Assembly (NCBI RefSeq): GCF_018069875.1 | Contig: NZ_JAGQDF010000007.1 | Coordinates: 124,001-188,000 of the forward strand | Reading direction: 5' to 3' | Source: Ideonella alba | GTDB lineage: Bacteria > Pseudomonadota > Gammaproteobacteria > Burkholderiales > Burkholderiaceae_C | Length of the DNA: 64,000 nt | Shown: positions 9,127 through 18,473 of the stretch, piece by piece | Layout: every line of letters begins with the position of its first letter | Numbering within the stretch: the first letter of the stretch is position 1 | Made by a program: the position numbers and the translations under genes | Notes under the pieces: model-generated | What the model was told of the DNA's origin: nothing | Database searches by the model: none | Seen by the model: the letters and a program-made list of their open reading frames with translations, nothing else

Positions 9127-9190
9127 CAACGTGAAACGAAGCGCCTACCACGGAATGCTCGTCCCAAGGCATCCCCAGGCGCGGGCGGTT

Positions 9191-9613
9191 TCAGGCCGCG
9201 CGCACCTCAACCGTGGTGGTGATGGTCGCCGTGCGGCCCAGCATGGCGGTGGCCGAGCAGTACTTTTCATGCGACAGCGCCACCGCGCGCTCCACCGCCG
9301 GCAGCGGCAGATCGCGGCCGCTGACGATGAAGTGCAGGTTCAGCGCGGTGAAGACCTTGGGATCGGTCGTGGCCCGCTCGGCCTGCAGCTTGACCTCGCA
9401 GCCGGTCACGGCGTGGCGGCCGCGCTGCAGGATCAGCACGACGTCGTAGGCGGTGCAGCCGCCAGCGCCCACCAGCAGCGTCTCCATCGGCCGCGGCGCC
9501 AGGTTGCGGCCGCCGCCCTCCGGCGCGCCGTCCATCGCCAGCGTGTGGCCGCTGCCGGTCTCGGCCAGCATCACCATGCCCGCATCGGCCACCCAACGCA
9601 CCGTGCATTCCAT
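9191..9613 (-). CDS. OsmC/Ohr-family peroxiredoxin-like protein
   Basis: OsmC-family thiol peroxidase fold, expected to reduce organic hydroperoxides in the cytoplasm. From ATG 9613 (AGGAG ribosome site just upstream) it has 140 residues. The conserved features are PMETLLVGAGGCTAYDVV with the first Cys and, later, HEKYCSATAML with the second Cys, which together form the active dithiol. It belongs to the YhfA-like OsmC subgroup rather than Ohr, judged from the spacing. Monocistronic on the minus strand. Confidence 0.9.
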   Translation of the reverse strand: MECTVRWVADAGMVMLAETGSGHTLAMDGAPEGGGRNLAPRPMETLLVGAGGCTAYDVVLILQRGRHAVTGCEVKLQAERATTDPKVFTALNLHFIVSGRDLPLPAVERAVALSHEKYCSATAMLGRTATITTTVEVRAA

Positions 9614-9705
9614 CGACTTCTCCTGTGTTGGCGTTCGACGCACCACCCCCGGGCGCGCGAAGCGTGAATTATGCGGGGCTAGTGGACCCCCTCTAGACAG
9701 GGATA

Positions 9706-9734
9706 TTGCAGTGCACCATGACTACCGCTAGACT
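9706..9734 (+). promoter_or_regulatory. Sigma-70 promoter of candidate small RNA
   Basis: TTGCAG (9706-9711), a spacer of exactly 17 bases, then TAGACT (9729-9734). The predicted start is near 9741, at the foot of the first RNA hairpin. The intergenic position and the strong terminator about 95 bases downstream support a short autonomous transcript. Confidence 0.6.
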
Positions 9735-9740
9735 GCGGTC

Positions 9741-9834
9741 ATGGCATCCGGAAACGTTTTCCGATGCACCGGTTGTCTCCTCCACCTCCTCCATTGGTGG
9801 ATTGGCCCGGAGCCTCACGGCTCCGGGCTTTTTT
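9741..9834 (+). ncRNA. Candidate small RNA with anti-Shine-Dalgarno loop
   Basis: Predicted transcript of about 94 nt in the osmC-ilvA gap. It shows three stems. Hairpin 1 (9744-9767) pairs GCAT..CGGAAA with TTTCCG..ATGC around a small loop. Hairpin 2 (9782-9800) pairs CCACC with GGTGG and displays TCCTCC in its loop. A 10-bp terminator stem follows. The linker carries a second CTCCTCC. Repeated CCUCC motifs in single-stranded loops imitate the 16S rRNA anti-Shine-Dalgarno tail, a design known from CU-rich trans-acting small RNAs of other proteobacteria. It could alternatively be an attenuated leader of ilvA. I do not recognise it as a named RNA. Confidence 0.55.
9805..9834 (+). terminator. 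Rho-independent terminator between candidate sRNA and ilvA
   Basis: Perfect 10-bp stem GCCCGGAGCC / GGCTCCGGGC with a 4-base loop followed by six T. It lies 95 bases before the ilvA ATG and so separates an upstream transcript from ilvA. Confidence 0.9.
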
Positions 9835-9929
9835 CTTGGGGCCCCCGGTATCATGACGCGCTGCAGCAGCGACGTCGGGCCTCCCGGCCGGGGTCGTGCG
9901 CCCACCCACCCCCCACAGGAGAGACGCCC

Positions 9930-11501
9930 ATGGCCGGCGCCCCCCGCCAGCCGCGTGCGCGCACGCGAGCGGCCACCCCGCAACGCCCCGCCCCCGCCGA
10001 CTACCTGCGCCGCATCCTGACGGCCAAGGTCTATGACGTGGCGATCGAGTCCCCGCTGGAGCCGGCCCGTGCGCTGAGCCGGCGCACCGGCAACCACGTG
10101 CTGCTCAAGCGCGAGGACCTGCAGCCGGTGTTCAGCTTCAAGCTGCGCGGCGCGTACAACAAGATGGCCCACCTGACGCCCGAGCAACTGCAGCGCGGCG
10201 TCATCTGTGCCTCGGCCGGCAACCACGCCCAGGGCGTGGCGCTGGGCGCGCGCAAGCTGGGCTGCCGCGCGGTGATCGTGATGCCGGTGACCACACCCAA
10301 GGTCAAGGTCGATGCCGTCGGTGCGCTCGGCGGCGAGGTGGTGCTGCACGGCGAGAGCTACTCCGACGCCTACGGCCACGCGGTCGAGCTGGAGAAGGCC
10401 CAGGGCCTGACCTTCGTCCACCCCTTCGACGACCCCGACGTGATCGCCGGCCAGGGCACGATCGCGATGGAGATCCTGCGCCAGCACCAGGGCCCGATCG
10501 AGGCGGTGTTCGTGGCGATTGGCGGCGGCGGTCTGATCTCGGGCGTGGCCTCGTACATCAAGGCGGTGCGCCCGGAGATCAAGGTGATCGGCGTGCAGAC
10601 GGTGGACTCCGACGCCATGATCCGCTCGGTCCAGGCCGGCAAGCGCGTGCAGCTGGCCGATGTGGGTCTGTTCGCCGACGGCACCGCGGTGAAGCTGGTG
10701 GGCGAGGAGACCTTCCGCCTGGCGCGCGAACTGGTGGACGACTACGTGCGCGTCACCACCGACGAGCTCTGCGCCGCGATGAAGGACATCTTCCAGGACA
10801 CCCGCAACGTGGTCGAGCCCTCGGGCGCGCTGGGCGTGGCCGGCATGAAGCAGTACGTGCACAAGCACCAGCTCAAGGGCAAGACCTTCGTGGCGGTGAA
10901 CTGCGGCGCCAACATGAACTTCGACCGCCTGCGCTTCGTCGCCGAGCGGGCCGAGTTCGGCGAGCAACGCGAAGCCCTGTTCGCCGTCACCATCCCCGAG
11001 GAGCGCGGCAGCTTCCGACGCTTCTGCGAGCTGGTGGGCACGCGCAGCGTGACCGAGTTCAACTACCGCATCTCCGACGCCCGTGTGGCCCACGTCTTCG
11101 TGGGCGTCAGCATCAGCAAGCGCGACGAGGCCGACAAGATCGAGCGCAACTTCGTCAAGCACGGCTTTGCCACCGTCAACCTCACCGACGACGAACTGGC
11201 CAAGGAGCATGTGCGCCACATGGTGGGCGGCCGCAGCGAGCTGGCACGCGACGAGCGCCTGTACCGCTTCGAGTTCCCCGAGCGGCCGGGGGCGCTGATG
11301 CGCTTCCTGTCGGCCATGCACCCCGACTGGAACATCAGCCTGTTCCACTACCGCAACCAGGGCGCCGATTACGGCCGCATCCTGGTGGGCATGCAGGTGC
11401 CCAAGGCCGACAAGAAGGCCTTCAAGGACTTCCTCGCGACGCTGGCCTACCCTTGTGTCGACGAGACCGACAACCCGGTCTACCAGCTGTTCCTGAAATG
11501 A
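9930..11501 (+). CDS. ilvA: Threonine ammonia-lyase, biosynthetic
   Basis: PLP enzyme converting threonine to 2-oxobutanoate and ammonia, the committed step of isoleucine synthesis. From ATG 9930 (AGGAGA ribosome site 8 bases upstream) it has 523 residues. The catalytic fold-type II domain carries the PLP lysine in FSFKLRGAYNK (Lys71) and the phosphate loop VAIGGGGLISG. Two C-terminal ACT-like regulatory domains (about 340-523) are present, so this is the isoleucine-inhibited biosynthetic form rather than the catabolic TdcB. Its stop overlaps the next gene. Confidence 0.96.
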   Translation: MAGAPRQPRARTRAATPQRPAPADYLRRILTAKVYDVAIESPLEPARALSRRTGNHVLLKREDLQPVFSFKLRGAYNKMAHLTPEQLQRGVICASAGNHAQGVALGARKLGCRAVIVMPVTTPKVKVDAVGALGGEVVLHGESYSDAYGHAVELEKAQGLTFVHPFDDPDVIAGQGTIAMEILRQHQGPIEAVFVAIGGGGLISGVASYIKAVRPEIKVIGVQTVDSDAMIRSVQAGKRVQLADVGLFADGTAVKLVGEETFRLARELVDDYVRVTTDELCAAMKDIFQDTRNVVEPSGALGVAGMKQYVHKHQLKGKTFVAVNCGANMNFDRLRFVAERAEFGEQREALFAVTIPEERGSFRRFCELVGTRSVTEFNYRISDARVAHVFVGVSISKRDEADKIERNFVKHGFATVNLTDDELAKEHVRHMVGGRSELARDERLYRFEFPERPGALMRFLSAMHPDWNISLFHYRNQGADYGRILVGMQVPKADKKAFKDFLATLAYPCVDETDNPVYQLFLK

Positions 11502-11893
11502 ACGACGAGCTCTTTGCCAAGGGTCTGGCCACGCGCCGCGAGGTGCTGGGCGCCGACTACGTGGACAACGCCATCCGCAACGCCGACCCGTTCAGCCTGC
11601 CGCTGCAGGAATTTGTCACCCAGGTCGCCTGGGGCGACATCTGGAACCGCCCCGGCCTGCCGCGGCGCGACCGCAGCCTGCTGGTGCTGGCGATGCTGGT
11701 GGCGCTGAACCGCCCGCATGAGCTGAAGCTGCACCTGCGGGGCGCACTGAACAACGGCGTCACGCGAGAGGAGATCCGCGAGGCCTTCCTGCAATCGGCC
11801 GTCTACTGCGGCGCGCCAGCGGCGATGGACGCATTCCGCACCGCGCGCGAGGTGTTCGCCGCGATCGACGCGGAAGGCCCTACGGCTGCCTGA
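11498..11893 (+). CDS. Carboxymuconolactone decarboxylase family protein
   Basis: Small helical protein of the CMD/AhpD-like family, 131 residues, closest in layout to PcaC-type 4-carboxymuconolactone decarboxylase (LGADYVDNAIRNADPF, then EFVTQVAWGDIWNRPGL and HLRGALNNGVTREEI). PcaC acts in protocatechuate catabolism, but no other pca ring-cleavage gene is nearby, so the substrate is uncertain. The ATG overlaps the ilvA stop (ATGA), implying co-transcription with ilvA, an unexpected partner. An AhpD-type CxxC redox motif is not visible. Confidence 0.85.
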   Translation: MNDELFAKGLATRREVLGADYVDNAIRNADPFSLPLQEFVTQVAWGDIWNRPGLPRRDRSLLVLAMLVALNRPHELKLHLRGALNNGVTREEIREAFLQSAVYCGAPAAMDAFRTAREVFAAIDAEGPTAA

Positions 11894-11943
11894 TCAAGCG
11901 GCCTTTGGGAAGTGGCGAAGCCGCGCAGCGGCAAGCCTGGGGG

Positions 11944-12981
11944 TCAACCGATCACGGCTTGCGCGAACTCGCGCGCGTCGAAGGTCTGCAGGTCCTCGAG
12001 CTTCTCGCCCACGCCAATGAAGTAGACCGGGATCGGCCGCTCGCGCGCGATGGCGGCCAGCACGCCGCCCTTGGCGGTGCCATCCAGCTTGGTGACGATC
12101 AGGCCGGTCAGGCCCAGCGCGTCGTCGAAGGCCTTGACCTGGGCCAGCGCGTTCTGGCCGGTGTTGCCGTCGACGACCAGCAGCACCTCGTGCGGCGCGG
12201 TCTCGTCGGCCTTGGCGATCACGCGCTTGATCTTCTTCAGCTCCTCCATCAGGTGCAACTGCGTGGGCAGACGGCCGGCGGTGTCGGCGATCACCACGTC
12301 GGCGCCGCGCGCCTTGCCGGCGGTCACCGCATCAAAGCTGACCGCAGCCGGGTCGCCGCCCTCCTGGCTGATGATCTCGACCTGGTTGCGGCCGGCCCAG
12401 ACCTGCAGCTGTTCGCGCGCTGCGGCGCGGAAGGTGTCGGCGGCGGCCAGCAGCACCTTGGCGTCATGCTCGGCCAGGTGACGGGTGAGCTTGCCGATGC
12501 TGGTGGTCTTGCCGGCGCCGTTGACGCCCACCACCATCACCACCGTCGGGTGGTGTCGGCCGACCTCCAGCGAGCGCTGCAGCGGCCGCAGCAGGTCGGT
12601 CACCGCGTCGGCCAGCAGGCCCTTCACGGCGGAGGGCTCGGTGGCCTTGGCGTCCTTGACGCGGCGCTTGAGGTCCTCGAGCAGGAACTCGGTGGCCTTG
12701 ACGCCAGCGTCGGCCATCAGCAGCGCGGCTTCGAGCTCCTCGTAGAGCGCGTCGTCGATCTTCGTGCCGGTGAAGACCTGGGCGATGCTGCTGCCGGTGC
12801 GCGCCAGGCCCTGTCGCAGCCGGCCCAGCCAGCCGGTGCGGGCTTCGGGCTTGGGCGTGGTCTCGACGACCGCGGGCAGGGCGGTCTCGACCGCCGGTTC
12901 GGGCGCCGCCACGGCAGGTGCGGACACAGGCGCCTCGGGCGGTGCGGGCGGCGGCGACTTCTTGCGAAAGAAACTGAACAT
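11944..12981 (-). CDS. ftsY: Signal recognition particle receptor FtsY
   Basis: SRP receptor GTPase that docks ribosome-SRP complexes at the inner membrane. From ATG 12981 it has 345 residues. A basic start (MFSFFRKKS) leads into an acidic/proline-rich A region, which is short here. The N domain and the G domain follow, with P-loop GVNGAGKTT, DTAGR and TKLDGTAKGG. The frame is open beyond the chosen start, but that extension would run into the divergent dehydrogenase promoter. Complete and typical. Confidence 0.95.
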   Translation of the reverse strand: MFSFFRKKSPPPAPPEAPVSAPAVAAPEPAVETALPAVVETTPKPEARTGWLGRLRQGLARTGSSIAQVFTGTKIDDALYEELEAALLMADAGVKATEFLLEDLKRRVKDAKATEPSAVKGLLADAVTDLLRPLQRSLEVGRHHPTVVMVVGVNGAGKTTSIGKLTRHLAEHDAKVLLAAADTFRAAAREQLQVWAGRNQVEIISQEGGDPAAVSFDAVTAGKARGADVVIADTAGRLPTQLHLMEELKKIKRVIAKADETAPHEVLLVVDGNTGQNALAQVKAFDDALGLTGLIVTKLDGTAKGGVLAAIARERPIPVYFIGVGEKLEDLQTFDAREFAQAVIG

Positions 12982-13069
12982 CCCCCGATTGTCGCCCGGC
13001 CCGCGGGCAAGCCCCTGTCGACCGGCTGACACGCGCGACGGGACAATCCACGCCAGGAGGAGCAACGAC

Positions 13070-14101
13070 GTGAGGGCAGCATTCATCACCGGTCACGGTG
13101 GCAACGAGGTGGTGCAGGTGGGCGAGCGTCCGTTGCCCGCCGTGGGCGAGGGCGAGGTGCGCGTGCGGCTGCAGGCCGCCACGCTGAACCGCGTGGACCT
13201 GTACATGCGTGACAGCGGCGCCGGCATCACGCACAGCCTGCCGCAGATCATGGGCCTGGACGGCGCAGGCACGGTCGATGCCGTCGGCCCCGGCGTGCGT
13301 CATTGGGGCGCAGGGCAACGCGTGATCGTGCATCCGGGCGTGGCCTGTGGCCAGTGCGCCCACTGCCTGCGCGGTGACGATGTGCTGTGCGCCGGCATCC
13401 GCTACCTGGGCGAGCACCGCGACGGCACGCTGGCCGAGTACGTCAGCCTGCCGGCGCGCAATCTGTTCGCCTGGCCCGCGCACCTGGATGCGTCCGAGGC
13501 CGCTGCGCTGGGCGTGAACCACCTCACCGCCTGGCGCATGCTGTTCACGCGCGCCCGCCTGCAGCCCTGGGAGACCGTGCTGGTCTTCGGCATTGGCGGC
13601 GGCGTGTCGCTGGCCGGGCTGCAACTGGCCAAGGGCATCGGCGCGCGGGTGATCGCCACCTCGCGCGATGCCGCCAAGCTCGAGCGCGCCCGAGCCCTGG
13701 GCGCCGACGAGGTGATCGACTCGTCACGCCAGGACGTGGCCAAGGAGGTGGCCCGCCTGACCCAGGGCCACGGCGTGGACGTGGTGTTCGAGAACGTGGG
13801 CGCCGCGGTCTGGTCCTCGGCCCTGAAATCACTGGCCCGCGGCGGTCGGCTGGTGACCTGCGGCGCCACCACCGGCGATCAGCCCGGGGCCGATCTGCGC
13901 CGCATGTTCATCCGTCAACTGCAGGTGCTGGGCTCGACGCTGGGCACGCTGAGCGAGATGCGCGACCTGGTCAGCTGGGTCGAACGCCACGGCCTGCGCC
14001 CCGTGATCGACTCGCGCTTCACGCTGGACCAGGTGCACGCTGGGCTGGATCGCCTGGAGAGTGGCCAGCAGTTTGGCAAGGTGGCGGTGGAGATCGGCTG
14101 A
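13070..14101 (+). CDS. Zinc-type alcohol dehydrogenase / quinone oxidoreductase family protein
   Basis: MDR-superfamily oxidoreductase of 343 residues, starting at GTG 13070 behind a strong AGGAGG at 13055-13060. The N-terminal GroES-like domain shows GLDGAGTVDAVG and a structural-zinc Cys cluster (GVACGQCAHCLRGDDVLC). The Rossmann domain has VFGIGGGVSLAG. The catalytic zinc position that is usually Cys is replaced in LNRVDLYMRDSG, as in quinone-reductase-like members, so the true substrate is unknown. NADPH use is likely but not certain. It reads convergently into the repeat region at 14128. Confidence 0.85.
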   Translation: MRAAFITGHGGNEVVQVGERPLPAVGEGEVRVRLQAATLNRVDLYMRDSGAGITHSLPQIMGLDGAGTVDAVGPGVRHWGAGQRVIVHPGVACGQCAHCLRGDDVLCAGIRYLGEHRDGTLAEYVSLPARNLFAWPAHLDASEAAALGVNHLTAWRMLFTRARLQPWETVLVFGIGGGVSLAGLQLAKGIGARVIATSRDAAKLERARALGADEVIDSSRQDVAKEVARLTQGHGVDVVFENVGAAVWSSALKSLARGGRLVTCGATTGDQPGADLRRMFIRQLQVLGSTLGTLSEMRDLVSWVERHGLRPVIDSRFTLDQVHAGLDRLESGQQFGKVAVEIG

Positions 14102-14127
14102 GCGGAGGACGAGAAGGACCGCTTCCT

Positions 14128-14156
14128 GCCCACAGCGGCCGTAGGCCGCTGTGGGC
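14128..14156. repeat. Self-palindromic hairpin unit, left copy
   Basis: A 13-bp arm GCCCACAGCGGCC, three-base loop GTA, and the perfect complementary arm. A near copy in the opposite orientation, 14725-14753, differs at two positions. The left copy lies 26 bases after the dehydrogenase stop and could serve as a transcript-end hairpin, but no T-run follows. Confidence 0.8.
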
Positions 14157-14180
14157 CAACGCGCTACGCCAACCGTGCCG

Positions 14181-14400
14181 CCAAGGGCTGGGCAGGCAGG
14201 CAGAGCCGGCCATCAGAGGGCGCCGAGGAGCGCAGGACTGCAGGGCAAATCTCTCTGACTTGGCCCACACTGTCTGAGCGCAGCGAACCGCAGGTGAGCG
14301 TAGCGAGTTTGGGGGCCGCCCTGCAGGCCGAGCACCACAGGGTAGTCGGCGCAGCCGACCGCCCTCGCTGGCCGGCTCTGCCTGCCTGCCCAGCCCTTGG
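14181..14400. repeat. Perfect 32-bp inverted repeat pair inside the palindrome
   Basis: Bases 14181-14212 are exactly repeated, reverse-complemented, at 14369-14400 (32 of 32). This pair does not share the symmetry axis of the other nested repeats: its second copy sits in the central loop. A third kind of pair (14446-14468 with 14671-14693, 22 of 23) also breaks the axis. Together they suggest a mosaic of several insertions or rearrangements of one repeat family. Confidence 0.85.
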
Positions 14401-14724
14401 CTCGCTCCGACCGTTGCAAGTGGTCTTCCTGCAGAGGTTGGCGCGCAGCCAAGGCCTGAGCGACCTGGTGCTGTCGTCGCAGACGGTGGCGGTCGGCTGC
14501 GCCGACTTCCCTGTGGTGCTCAACGCCCCGGGGTGGTCGACAAACTCCCTGCGCTCGCCTGCGGCTCGCTCCGGTCAAACAGTGTCGACCAAGTCAGTGC
14601 ACGAGGCGCGCCTGCGGCGCGCGCCCCGGGGCGTCTGCGCTCCTCGGCGCCCCCGACAGCGCCACCATCCCCAGGCCGCTCAGGCCTTGGCTGAATCCAC
14701 CGTTGGCGTACTGCAGCAGGCATG

Positions 14725-14753
14725 GCCCATCGCGGCCTACGGCCGCTGTGGGC
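14725..14753. repeat. Self-palindromic hairpin unit, right copy
   Basis: Inverted copy of the 14128-14156 unit, 27 of 29 bases identical to its reverse complement. It ends 16 bases beyond the stop codon of the minus-strand thiolase gene, mirroring the left copy at the end of the plus-strand gene. Confidence 0.8.
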
Positions 14754-14769
14754 AGCCAGCAGCCCGTCG

Positions 14770-15978
<1,209 letters not shown>

Positions 15979-16033
15979 GGCAGCAGGTTCCTGAAAAAGG
16001 AGTCAGACTCGAATGGCGTGGGGTGGCGCGGGC

Positions 16034-16749
<716 letters not shown>

Positions 16750-16750
<1 letters not shown>

Positions 16751-17505
16751 CAATGGGAATCCCCGAGGTAGGCCAGTTGGACGTCACGGTTGGCGCGCAC
16801 CTCGGTCGGTGCGCCACTGGCGATGACACGGCCGTTGACCATCACGGTGATGCGGTCGGCGACGCGGAACACCGCATCCATGTCGTGTTCCACCAGCAGG
16901 ATCGCGTGGCCGGCCTTGAGCTCGCCCAGCAGGGTCAGCATGCGTTCGGTCTCCTCGGCGCCCATGCCGGCCAGCGGCTCGTCGAGCAGCAGGACCTTGG
17001 GGTTGGACGCCAGGCACATCGCAATCTCCAGCTGGCGTTTCTGGCCGTGCGACAACACGCCGGCGGTCCGCTCGGCCACCTCGGCAAGGCCGGTGCGCGC
17101 CAAGGCCTCGTCGGCGGCCTGCATGGCGTCGCGGCAGGCGGTGGCGGGGGTGAGCCAGTTCCAGGGCTTCTGCCACCGTGCCTGGGCCGCCAGGCGGCAG
17201 TTCTCGCGCACGCTGAAGGGCAGGAAGATGGTGTTGCGCTGGTAGCTGCGGCCCAGACCCGCGCGGGCGCGGCGCGGCTGGGTCCAGCCGGTCACGTCCT
17301 GGCCCAGCAGTTCCACCGTGCCCGCCGAGGCGGGCAGTTCGCCCGAGAGCAGATTGATCAGCGTGGACTTGCCGGCGCCATTGGTGCCGATGACCGCGTG
17401 CAGTTCGCCCTGGCGCAGGTCCAGCGTCACGCCTTCGACCGCCTTGAGGCCACCGAAGAAGCGCGACAGGCCCTGTGCGCGCAGCAGAAGGGCATCACCG
17501 CTCAT
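16750..17505 (-). CDS. Branched-chain-type ABC transporter ATP-binding protein (LivG-like)
   Basis: Second ATPase of the same importer, 251 residues from ATG 17505. Motifs are Walker A GTNGAGKST, signature LSHGQKRQLEIAM and Walker B VLLLDEPLAGM, then LLVEHDMDAVF with the switch His. The Q-loop region SYQRNTIFLPFSV is typical of LivG. The signature LSHGQ instead of LSGGQ is common in LivG proteins. The gene overlaps the permease gene upstream (ATGA) and the LivF gene downstream. Confidence 0.92.
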
Positions 17506-18473
17506 GCGCCCTCCTTCGGCGTGACCAGGCCAATCAGGCCGCGCGGCAGCAGCGCCACGAAGGCGATGATGGCCAGGCCCAGCATCAGCTGCCAGTGCTT
17601 GGCAAACGGGCCGAACACCGCCTGCGACTGGAACAGCTCCTGCAGCAGCGTGAAGGCCAGCGCGCCGATCAACGCGCCGCGCAGATGGCCCAGGCCGCCC
17701 AGGATGATCATGATCAGCACCGCGCCGCTCTGGTGCCAGGACATCAGCTCGGGGTTCACCACACCATCCTTCACCGCGAACAGATAGCCCGCCAGCCCCG
17801 CCAGCATGGCCGAGAAGACGAACACCGCCAGCTTGTACGGGTAGGTGGCGAAGCCCGCCGCCCGCATGCGCTGTTCGTTGACCTTGATGCCGGCCAGCGC
17901 GCGGCCGAAGCGGCTGCGCAGCATCACCGACCAGAACGCCGCCACGCCCAGCAGGCAGGCCCAGACCAGCCAGTACAGCGTGTGGCCCTGGTCCAGGTCG
18001 AAGGGCTTCCAGCCGAAGATCGACGCATCGGGCTTGAAGTAGAGGTAGATGCCGTCGCTGCCGCCCACCCAATTGGTGTCGTGCGCCACGAAGAAGGCCA
18101 TCTGCGCAAAGGCCAGTGTGATCATGATGAAGTACACGCCCTTGGTGCGCAGCGACAGCGCGCCCACCAGCAGCGCATAGCCGCCGGCCGCCGCCACCGC
18201 CGCCGCCGCGGTCAGCCACAGCGAGGCCGCCTCGCTCTGCGGCGTCAGTACCGCAGCCGCATAGGCGCCGATGCCGAAGAACGCCGCCTGACCGAAGCAG
18301 ACCAGGCCGGTCTGGCCGACCAGCAGTTCCAGGCTCAGCGCGAAGATCGCCAGGATCATGATCTTCATCGCCAGCTCGGCATAGAAGGGCGGTGCCCACA
18401 GCGGCCACAGGGCCAGCAGGATGAAGGCCAGTGCCACGGGCACCGCCTTGCGAAGGAAACCGGTCTCGAACAT
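17502..18473 (-). CDS. Branched-chain-type ABC transporter permease (LivM-like)
   Basis: Membrane subunit of the importer, 323 residues from ATG 18473, mostly hydrophobic with about eight to nine predicted helices (for example LAMKIMILAIFALSLELLVG). The LivM signature GLVCFGQAAFFGIGAYAAA and the ATPase-contact loop RSRFGRALAGIKVNEQRM are present. Coupled by overlap to both livH and livG homologues. Confidence 0.93.
   Translation of the reverse strand: MFETGFLRKAVPVALAFILLALWPLWAPPFYAELAMKIMILAIFALSLELLVGQTGLVCFGQAAFFGIGAYAAAVLTPQSEAASLWLTAAAAVAAAGGYALLVGALSLRTKGVYFIMITLAFAQMAFFVAHDTNWVGGSDGIYLYFKPDASIFGWKPFDLDQGHTLYWLVWACLLGVAAFWSVMLRSRFGRALAGIKVNEQRMRAAGFATYPYKLAVFVFSAMLAGLAGYLFAVKDGVVNPELMSWHQSGAVLIMIILGGLGHLRGALIGALAFTLLQELFQSQAVFGPFAKHWQLMLGLAIIAFVALLPRGLIGLVTPKEGA

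Larger units (their letters stand above)
14128..14753. repeat. Long imperfect palindrome of nested inverted repeats
   Basis: The 14102-14769 gap has no convincing gene but is almost entirely inverted-repeat sequence, nested around a centre near 14430. From outside in: 14128-14156 with 14725-14753 (27 of 29 identical to each other's reverse complement); 14218-14235 with 14635-14652 (18 of 18); 14255-14311 with 14541-14597 (48 of 57); 14330-14362 with 14489-14521 (32 of 33). It lies between two convergent genes, like BIME or MITE-type elements, and could fold into one giant hairpin or cruciform. The short open frames inside it are not protein-like. Confidence 0.85.
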
